From Spirochaetales bacterium (lineage in GTDB: Bacteria > Spirochaetota > Spirochaetia > Sphaerochaetales > Sphaerochaetaceae), in NCBI GenBank assembly GCA_022784805.1, contig JALFYG010000271.1, positions 1 through 17,874 on the forward strand: a stretch of DNA of 17,874 bases, in the 5' to 3' direction. Under the pieces are notes generated by a model that made no database searches, was not told the origin of the DNA, and saw only the letters and a program-made list of their open reading frames with translations. Below, piece by piece: positions 12,806 to 17,874 of the stretch. The translations under genes were made by a program, and so were the position numbers. The first letter of the stretch is position 1; every line of letters starts with the position of its first letter.

Positions 12806-14104
12806 ATGGCAAACACACTGGTAGAAATGTTCAGAATGAAGGATATCAGGAAGAAGGTTCTTATTACATTTGGCCTTCTGATTGTTACAAGAATCGGAGC
12901 ATACCTCCCGATTCCTGGAATCAACCCTGGTGTAGTTTATGACTACTACAGAATGTATTCCTCCTCCATCACTGAATACCTGAACTTCTTCTCTGGTGGT
13001 GCATTCTCCAATTTCTCAATTCTTATGTTGGGTGTCATGCCATACATCAGCACTGAAATTATCTTTCAGTTGCTGATGCTGGTAATTCCATCACTCAAGA
13101 AGTTGGCAGAAGATCCTCAGGGTTCAAAGAAGATCCAGCAGTACACACGTTACGGCACAGTCGTAGTATGTATTCTCCAGTCTCTTGCTGCTTCCGTATA
13201 TGCACAGTCAATTCCTGGTGCTCTTTCAGTTCCAGTAGGCGTGTTTATTCCGGTTGCTATCTTGAGCTGTACAACTGGTTCCATGCTTTGTGTATGGATC
13301 GGTGAGAAGATTACAGAATTCGGTGTCGGAAACGGTATTTCACTCTTGATCTTCGCTGGTATCGTTGCAAGGATTCCAAATGCTCTCTACGTTATGGTTA
13401 CAGGTATTGCAAATTCAACAATCAATCCTGTTTCTCTTATCGTAGTCGTCATCATGTTCTTCTTTGTCGTCGCTCTCGTCGTTTACGAAGAGCAGGGAAC
13501 AAGGAAGATTCCTGTGACATATGCAAAACGTGTTGTTGGAAGAAGAATGTATGGTTCTCAGAGCACATATATTCCATTCAAGATTAACCCATCTGGTGTT
13601 ATTCCTGTAATCTTCGCTTCCACACTTCTGCAGATCCCACTTATGCTGGGCAATACAAACGTTGGCTGGCTTGTGGCAGTAGCAAATTTCTTGAATCCGC
13701 AGAGGGCCCCATATCTAATTATCTACACCCTGCTGATCATAGGCTTTGCATTCTTCTATACACAGATTAGCTTGAATCCGATCGAGATGGCTAAGAACAT
13801 CCGTGACAACGGTGGTTCTATTCCAGGCATCAGAAACGAGAAGCTTGAAGAGTACCTCACAAAGGTTCTCAACAGAATCGTTCTTCCTGGCTCAATTTTC
13901 TTGGCATTCATCGCTCTGATTCCTACTCTGGTTCAGTTGATCTTCGATCTTCCTGCTTCAGTAGCAATGCTGTTCGGTGGAACATCTTTGATCATCCTCG
14001 TCGGTGTTGACCTCGATACAATGAGACAGCTTGACGGTATGATGAAGATGCATCATCACGACGGTTTTGTAGAATCAAAGAAGCGCAAGTCGAAGAAAAT
14101 CTAA
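12806..14104 (+). CDS. secY: Protein translocase channel subunit SecY
   Basis: SecY is the inner-membrane channel through which SecA or the ribosome pushes secreted and membrane proteins. The 432 residues and about ten hydrophobic segments are normal. TM1 (about 18-38) ends in RIGAYLPIPGIN, and the plug region SGGAFSNFSILMLGVMPYISTEII follows. Cytosolic loop 4 carries RKIPVTYAKRVVGRR. Loop 5 has RDNGGSIPGIR, with R343 matching the conserved Arg (R357 in E. coli) needed for SecA-driven transport. The C-terminus is basic with three consecutive His. It is followed after 14 nt by rpmJ, without the adk, map and infA genes often found here. Confidence 0.99.
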   Translation: MANTLVEMFRMKDIRKKVLITFGLLIVTRIGAYLPIPGINPGVVYDYYRMYSSSITEYLNFFSGGAFSNFSILMLGVMPYISTEIIFQLLMLVIPSLKKLAEDPQGSKKIQQYTRYGTVVVCILQSLAASVYAQSIPGALSVPVGVFIPVAILSCTTGSMLCVWIGEKITEFGVGNGISLLIFAGIVARIPNALYVMVTGIANSTINPVSLIVVVIMFFFVVALVVYEEQGTRKIPVTYAKRVVGRRMYGSQSTYIPFKINPSGVIPVIFASTLLQIPLMLGNTNVGWLVAVANFLNPQRAPYLIIYTLLIIGFAFFYTQISLNPIEMAKNIRDNGGSIPGIRNEKLEEYLTKVLNRIVLPGSIFLAFIALIPTLVQLIFDLPASVAMLFGGTSLIILVGVDLDTMRQLDGMMKMHHHDGFVESKKRKSKKI

Positions 14105-14118
14105 AGGAGCTTTTAACT

Positions 14119-14232
14119 ATGAAAGTAAGAGCAAGTGTCAAACCAATTTGTGACAAGTGTAAAGTAATCAGACGTGCTGGTGTCGTCCGCATTGTTTGCG
14201 ACAACCCAAAGCACAAGCAGAGACAGAAATAA
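14119..14232 (+). CDS. rpmJ: 50S ribosomal protein L36 (bL36), zinc-binding form
   Basis: L36 is the smallest 50S protein, a zinc ribbon buried in 23S rRNA. The 37-residue sequence starts MKVRASVKPICDKCKVIRR and ends NPKHKQRQK. The ligands C11, C14, C27 and H32 are all present, so this is the zinc-bearing form. AAAGGAG follows the secY stop and sets the start. The gap to rpsM is 13 nt. Confidence 0.98.
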   Translation: MKVRASVKPICDKCKVIRRAGVVRIVCDNPKHKQRQK

Positions 14233-14245
14233 TTAGGAGGCCGAT

Positions 14246-14611
14246 ATGGCACGTATAGTAGGTGTTGACCTGCCAAACAAGGCGGTTAAGATCGCTCTGA
14301 CATATATCTATGGTATTGGAAACAAGTCTGCTATGGACATCTGTCAGAAGACAAATATCAATCCAGACGTAAGAATCAATACTCTTTCTTCTGAAGAGAT
14401 TGCTTCCCTCAGAAACATTCTCGAAACTGAGTATAAGATTGAAGGTCACCTCAGAACCGAAGTTGCCCTGAACATCAAGAGACTGATGGACATCGGATGC
14501 TACAGAGGTCTTCGCCACAGAAAGAATCTTCCAGTCAGAGGTCAGAGAACCAAGACTAATGCCCGCACAAGAAAGGGTAAGAAGAAGACAGTCGCTGGAA
14601 AGAAGAAATAA
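14246..14611 (+). CDS. rpsM: 30S ribosomal protein S13 (uS13)
   Basis: S13 sits in the 30S head, contacts P-site tRNA through its basic tail and bridges to L5. The 121-residue product starts MARIVGVDLPNKAVKIALTYIYGIG. It has the helix-hairpin-like NIKRLMDIGCYRGLRHRKNLPVRGQRTKTNARTRKG block and a Lys-rich end. AGGAGG upstream gives a strong start. In E. coli the alpha-operon leader bound by S4 lies just before this gene; here only 13 nt are available, too little for that pseudoknot. Confidence 0.98.
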   Translation: MARIVGVDLPNKAVKIALTYIYGIGNKSAMDICQKTNINPDVRINTLSSEEIASLRNILETEYKIEGHLRTEVALNIKRLMDIGCYRGLRHRKNLPVRGQRTKTNARTRKGKKKTVAGKKK

Positions 14612-14624
14612 GGGGAGTTGAGAA

Positions 14625-15002
14625 ATGGCTACAGCAAAGAAAAAAGTCAAGAAGACTGTTCTTGAAGGTAATGTCTATATCCAGGCTACCTTCAACAATA
14701 CTATCATCACTTTCACTGATCTTGCGGGCAATGCAATCTCCTGGGCTTCTGCAGGTGGACTGGGATTCAGAGGAGCCAAGAAATCCACTCCTTATGCTGC
14801 TCAGACAACTTGTGAGACAGCTGGTAAGAAGGCTATGGACTCCGGACTCAGAGAAGTTAACGTTTTCGTCAAGGGTCCTGGTGTAGGTCGTGAGAGCGCT
14901 ATTAGAACTCTTGGTGTTTTGGGTCTTAAGGTTCGCTCCATCAGAGACGTAACCCCAATCCCACACAACGGATGCCGCCCACGCAAGACACGCCGTGTCT
15001 GA
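14625..15002 (+). CDS. rpsK: 30S ribosomal protein S11 (uS11)
   Basis: S11 lies on the 30S platform next to the mRNA exit. Of 125 residues, the N-terminus is Lys-rich. GNVYIQATFNNTIITFTDLAGNAISWASAGGLGFRGAKKSTPYAAQ is the family core, and VKGPGVGRESAIR and the C-terminal DVTPIPHNGCRPRKTRRV are diagnostic. AAGGGGAG precedes ATG. Downstream, rpsD is absent and a hairpin-bearing 64-nt gap leads to rpoA. Confidence 0.98.
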   Translation: MATAKKKVKKTVLEGNVYIQATFNNTIITFTDLAGNAISWASAGGLGFRGAKKSTPYAAQTTCETAGKKAMDSGLREVNVFVKGPGVGRESAIRTLGVLGLKVRSIRDVTPIPHNGCRPRKTRRV

Positions 15003-15007
15003 TCAAT

Positions 15008-15046
15008 CTGCGGGGCTTGTCCCCGCAGCAGCTGCTTAATTGCGGC
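15008..15046 (+). promoter_or_regulatory. Two hairpins between rpsK and rpoA
   Basis: CTGCGGGG (15008-15015) pairs perfectly with CCCCGCAG (15021-15028) around the loop CTTGT. Then GCTGC (15031-15035) pairs with GCGGC (15042-15046), with one wobble. No T-run follows, so full termination is unlikely. The pair occupies the place where many bacteria carry rpsD. Attenuation, mRNA processing or 3'-end protection of the upstream message are possible uses. Confidence 0.55.
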
Positions 15047-15066
15047 ATGAAATAATAGGAGTAACC

Positions 15067-16125
15067 ATGGCAAGAAAAAATCTTCTTAAGGGTTTCAAGA
15101 GACCTCAGGGTATCGCCTCTGAAAATACAGTCAGTACAAATGACTATGGTCAGTTTGTTGCATATCCTTTTGAGAGAGGATTTGGAACTACTGTAGGAAA
15201 CACTCTCCGCAGAGTTCTTCTCTCCTCTATTCAGGGCTATGCCGTATCTGCCATCCGTTTCACCACATTTGTAGGAGAAAACAAGACTCCTCACATGGTG
15301 ACATCGGAATTTGAGTCACTGCCTGGTGTCAGAGAAGATATTTCTGATATCATTGCAGCTATTAAGAAATTGCAGATCAGCATGCCAGAAGAAAGCGAAG
15401 GAACAATTCTCACTATCTCCTGCAAGGGACCTGGAGTAATCACCGGAGCTGACTTCGAAAAGGATCAGGTGACTGTCACCAACAAGGATCTTCAGATCTT
15501 CACAATGATGGAAGATTGCGATCTGGAAATGGAAGTTCAGATTGACCTTGGTCGCGGTTATGTACCTTCCGAACTTAATGAGAAGTACTCTGAAGAGCCA
15601 GGCGTAATCTCAATCGATGCATTTTATTCTCCAATCAAGAGAGTCAAGTACTCAATTGAACCATATAGAGTAGGTCAGAGAAGTGATTACGAGAAGCTCA
15701 CACTTGATATCTACACAGACGGAACAATCTCTCCTGAGAATGCTCTCGGCGAAGCTGCAAAGATTATCAAAGAGCACTTCACTGTCTTTATCAATTTTGA
15801 TGAAGATAAGGTCTGCACAACTGAAGAGGTTGATGAGGAAGAAGAAAAGGTAAAGAAGCTCTTGGACACACCTGTCGAAGAACTTGAACTTACAGTTCGT
15901 TCCTCCAACTGTCTCAAGAATGCTGGCATCAAGACAATCGGAGATCTGGCAAAGAAGACTGAAGACGAAATTACCAAGACAAGAAACTTCGGAAAGAAGT
16001 CTCTCTCCGAAATCAAAGACAAACTCAAAGAATGGGGTCTTACTCTTGGCATGACAGACTTCAGTGTTTTGAAGAATTCAATTAAAGTTCCAGAGAACAA
16101 GGAAGTAGAAGAAAATGAAGCATAG
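15067..16125 (+). CDS. rpoA: RNA polymerase alpha subunit
   Basis: The alpha dimer starts RNA polymerase assembly and its C-terminal domain reads UP elements and activators. The 352 residues exceed the roughly 315-330 of many bacteria because of an acidic linker (EEVDEEEEKVKK) and an acidic tail ending KEVEENEA. The N-terminal domain has YPFERGFGTTVGNTLRRVLLSSIQGYAV. The C-terminal domain starts near residue 270 with ELTVRSSNCLKNAGIKTIGDL, where R278 matches E. coli R265 used for DNA contact, and continues FGKKSLSEIKDKL. The ATG at 15067, with AGGAG 5 nt upstream, gives the start MARKNLLKGFKRP. An in-frame ATG at 15040 has no ribosome-binding site and falls within the hairpin region. Its end overlaps rplQ by 11 nt. 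Confidence 0.99.
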   Translation: MARKNLLKGFKRPQGIASENTVSTNDYGQFVAYPFERGFGTTVGNTLRRVLLSSIQGYAVSAIRFTTFVGENKTPHMVTSEFESLPGVREDISDIIAAIKKLQISMPEESEGTILTISCKGPGVITGADFEKDQVTVTNKDLQIFTMMEDCDLEMEVQIDLGRGYVPSELNEKYSEEPGVISIDAFYSPIKRVKYSIEPYRVGQRSDYEKLTLDIYTDGTISPENALGEAAKIIKEHFTVFINFDEDKVCTTEEVDEEEEKVKKLLDTPVEELELTVRSSNCLKNAGIKTIGDLAKKTEDEITKTRNFGKKSLSEIKDKLKEWGLTLGMTDFSVLKNSIKVPENKEVEENEA

Positions 16126-16540
16126 GATTGGTTTCAATGCGCTTTCACGTAAGGGATCAGAACGCAAGGCCCTTAAGCGCAACATGGTCACATCTCTCTT
16201 CAGATATGAGAGAATCGAGACCACAAAGGCAAAGGCTCTTGAAGTAAGAAAGATGGCCGAAAAAATGATCACTCGTGCTAAGGTCGACACTGTCGCCAAC
16301 CGCAGAGAGATTGCAAAGGACATCTATGACGAAGATATCGTCACAAAGCTCTTCAAGGAAATCGCACCTCTCTTTGCAGAACGCAAGGGTGGATACACAA
16401 GAATCCTCAAGACTGGTTTCAGACAGGGGGATGCTGCTGAAATGGTAATCCTTGAACTGGTTGAAAAGACCAAGAAGGAAGAAAAGGCAGACAAGAAGGA
16501 AGACAAGAAGGCAAAGAAGGACAAGAAGTCTGAAAACTAA
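16115..16540 (+). CDS. rplQ: 50S ribosomal protein L17 (bL17)
   Basis: L17 binds near the tunnel exit on the 50S surface. The conserved part, about residues 1-116, starts MKHRIGFNALSRKGSERKALKRNM, continues RYERIETTKAKALEVRKMAEKMIT, and ends GGYTRILKTGFRQGDAAEMVILELV. A tail of about 25 residues made almost wholly of Lys, Glu and Asp extends the total to 141, longer than the 127 residues in E. coli. The start overlaps the end of rpoA, so translation is probably coupled. It is the last gene of the ribosomal unit; a terminator lies 66 nt after its stop. Confidence 0.97.
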   Translation: MKHRIGFNALSRKGSERKALKRNMVTSLFRYERIETTKAKALEVRKMAEKMITRAKVDTVANRREIAKDIYDEDIVTKLFKEIAPLFAERKGGYTRILKTGFRQGDAAEMVILELVEKTKKEEKADKKEDKKAKKDKKSEN

Positions 16541-16548
16541 GTCTTCCT

Positions 16549-16604
16549 GCGGGTTAAAGCTCGCATTGGTCAGCTCTTAGGAGCAAAAACAGGTTTCAAA
16601 CCTG
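16549..16604 (+). other. Three small hairpins in the rplQ 3' region
   Basis: GCGGG (16549-16553) pairs with CTCGC (16560-16564). GCTC (16573-16576) pairs with GAGC (16581-16584) around TTAG. CAGGT (16590-16594) pairs with ACCTG (16600-16604) around TTCAA. They lead directly into the terminator stem. Some motifs recall tRNA arms, but no acceptor stem closes, so this is not called a tRNA. It may be a structured 3' UTR or a trimmed small RNA. Confidence 0.4.
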
Positions 16605-16606
16605 CA

Positions 16607-16634
16607 GCCGTCACCAATTGGGTGGCGGTTTTTT
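16607..16634 (+). terminator. Intrinsic terminator of the tuf-to-rplQ unit
   Basis: GCCGTCACC (16607-16615) pairs with GGTGGCGGT (16621-16629), including two G-T pairs, around the loop AATTG. T6 runs from 16629 to 16634. It is followed at once by the rny promoter region, so it should end the long ribosomal transcript. Confidence 0.88.
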
Positions 16635-16662
16635 ACTATAAGACCACCTGTTATTGTACAAC

Positions 16663-16691
16663 TTGACACGTGTTGAACTTTATCGCAATAT
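16663..16691 (+). promoter_or_regulatory. Probable promoter of rny
   Basis: A perfect -35 box TTGACA lies at 16663-16668. With a 17-nt spacer the -10 would be CAATAT (16686-16691, 3 of 6 consensus bases). TATAAA at 16689-16694 looks better as a box but needs a 20-nt spacer. Either way the start site would lie near 16698-16702, giving a leader of roughly 30 nt before rny. Confidence 0.5.
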
Positions 16692-16728
16692 AAACCACAA
16701 CTAATAATGTTTTTCGGGAGGATACATA

Positions 16729-17874
16729 ATGATTAATGCATTGTTGTATCTCCTGGTTGGAATTGTGGGTATTGCTATCGGCTATGGCGGCCGTTGCATA
16801 TATGCGAAGTTGAAATTGACTTCCGCTGAACAGAGGGCAAAAGTCCTCGAAGAAAACGCTTTGAAAAATGCCGATGCCAAGGCTAAGGAGATGATTCTGG
16901 AGACCAGAGACAAGCTCCTTAGAGAACAGCAGCAGCAGGAGAACGAGGCGCGCGATAGAAGGGCTGAACTGCAGAAGTCTGAAAGAAGACTGCAGCAGAA
17001 AGAGGAAAATCTTGAGCGCAAACAGCAGGAGAATGACTCTGTAGCAAGACAACTGGGAGAGAGGGAGCAGGCTCTGAAGGCTAGGGAGGATGAAGCAAAT
17101 AAGAAGGAGATTCATCTTTCTGAAGAATATGAACGTGTTGCTCAGATGACTCGTGAAGAAGCAAAGAATATTCTCATTGAAGAAATGAAGAATGAAGCTG
17201 AACACGATGGTCAGGTTTATGTCAACAAAATCGAACAGGAAGCTCAGCTTCAAGCTGACAAGAAGGCTCGTGATATCATAATCACTTCAATTCAGCGACT
17301 TGCAACTGAAGTATCAGGAGAAATCACCACAACTAGTGTCACCCTTCCATCCGATGAAATGAAGGGAAGAATCATCGGAAGAGAGGGTAGAAACATCAGA
17401 ACCCTTGAGACTCTGACCGGTGTTGATATCATCATCGACGATACTCCGGAGGCTGTCGTCATTTCTTGTTTCGATCCAGTCAGAAAGGAAATTGCAAGAG
17501 TTGCTTTGGAAAGACTTGTACAGGATGGTAGAATCCACCCATCAAGAATTGAAGAAGTAGTAAATAAGGTATCCAAGGAAATCGGTAGAATCATTGTGGA
17601 TGAGGGAGAGAAGGTTGTATTCGATCTTGGAATCCATAATATTGGTACCGAAATGATCAGAGCTCTTGGAAGACTCCATTTCAGAACAAGTTATGGTCAG
17701 AATGTACTTCTTCACTCCAAAGAAGTTGCTATTCTTGCTGGAATGATTGCTTCTGAAGTCGGAGCTGACGCAGATCTGGCTATGAGAGGCGGACTCTTAC
17801 ACGATATCGGTAAGGGAGCTGAGACAGAGAGTGAAGCTAACCACGCAGAAATAGGTGCTGAACTTGCAAAGAGA
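16729..17874 (+). CDS. rny: Ribonuclease Y (partial, C-terminus outside window)
   Basis: RNase Y is a membrane-anchored endonuclease that starts decay and processing of many mRNAs in bacteria lacking RNase E. The first 382 codons are present; the family is usually about 510-520 residues, so roughly a quarter is missing. Residues 2-23 (INALLYLLVGIVGIAIGYGG) form the single membrane anchor. Residues about 30-190 are a highly charged Gln/Glu/Lys/Arg coiled coil. The KH domain has GRIIGREG at 213-220, with the GxxG loop G217-R-E-G220. The HD phosphohydrolase domain shows H329 and the metal-binding pair H358-D359 in LLHDIGKG. GGGAGG at 16716-16721 is 7 nt upstream of ATG. It has its own promoter, so it is a neighbour of the ribosomal unit rather than a member. 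Confidence 0.97.
   Translation, partial: MINALLYLLVGIVGIAIGYGGRCIYAKLKLTSAEQRAKVLEENALKNADAKAKEMILETRDKLLREQQQQENEARDRRAELQKSERRLQQKEENLERKQQENDSVARQLGEREQALKAREDEANKKEIHLSEEYERVAQMTREEAKNILIEEMKNEAEHDGQVYVNKIEQEAQLQADKKARDIIITSIQRLATEVSGEITTTSVTLPSDEMKGRIIGREGRNIRTLETLTGVDIIIDDTPEAVVISCFDPVRKEIARVALERLVQDGRIHPSRIEEVVNKVSKEIGRIIVDEGEKVVFDLGIHNIGTEMIRALGRLHFRTSYGQNVLLHSKEVAILAGMIASEVGADADLAMRGGLLHDIGKGAETESEANHAEIGAELAKR

Noticed and set aside
16549..16619. A tRNA gene after rplQ
   Set aside because: D-arm-like and T-arm-like pieces and a CCA are present, but the seven-base acceptor stem does not pair, no proper anticodon arm forms, and the 3' part is used by the terminator stem.
16607..16634. 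T-box antiterminator, suggested by GGGTGGCGG before a T-run
   Set aside because: The upstream specifier stem and the full T-box consensus are missing, and the downstream gene is rny, not an aminoacylation or amino-acid gene.
1..17874. Mobile elements, CRISPR arrays, defence genes or transferred islands
   Set aside because: No transposase, integrase, direct-repeat array or foreign-looking gene was seen. Except for the TSCPD gene, all genes are conserved housekeeping genes in a conserved order.

Overview
This window is a chromosomal ribosomal-protein superlocus from a bacterium that is most likely a spirochaete (Spirochaetota, in the Treponema/Sphaerochaeta range). The evidence is the gene order: rpsL-rpsG with no fusA behind it, tuf directly before rpsJ, secY followed immediately by rpmJ with no adk-map-infA, and rpsK followed by rpoA with no rpsD. 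The RpoA N-terminus (MARKNLLKGFKRP) is also of a kind I associate with spirochaetes. Base composition is moderate, and Arg is mostly AGA and Thr often ACA throughout. Genus and species cannot be settled from the sequence alone.

Layout. (1) 2-1709: the 3' end of rpoC, then rpsL and rpsG, closed by a strong intrinsic terminator. This is the tail of an rpoBC-str operon without EF-G. (2) 1739-2313: a small convergent minus-strand gene for a TSCPD-family four-cysteine protein with its own terminator, then AT-rich DNA with no convincing gene and an orphan terminator-like hairpin. (3) 2333-2612: a good sigma-70-type promoter and a roughly 245-nt structured leader. (4) 2613-16634: one apparently continuous unit of about 14 kb, tuf-rpsJ-rplC-rplD-rplW-rplB-rpsS-rplV-rpsC-rplP-rpmC-rpsQ-rplN-rplX-rplE-rpsN-rpsH-rplF-rplR-rpsE-rpmD-rplO-secY-rpmJ-rpsM-rpsK-rpoA-rplQ. 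It merges the S10, spc and alpha operons and ends at an intrinsic terminator. (5) 16663-17874: promoter and first 382 codons of rny (RNase Y), cut by the window end.

The genes supply ribosomal proteins of both subunits, the elongation factor that brings aminoacyl-tRNA, the protein-export channel, two RNA polymerase subunits and an mRNA-decay nuclease. Gaps inside the large unit are 2-19 nt, or short overlaps, except after tuf (76 nt) and after rpsK (64 nt). Each of these two gaps holds a strong hairpin with no good terminator T-run.

I found no undescribed multi-gene system; the coding content is conserved housekeeping. The points worth a second look are non-coding: the tuf leader with mutually exclusive pairings, hairpins at operon joints (one exactly where rpsD is missing), a string of hairpins with tRNA-like motifs after rplQ, and the TSCPD gene occupying the fusA position.
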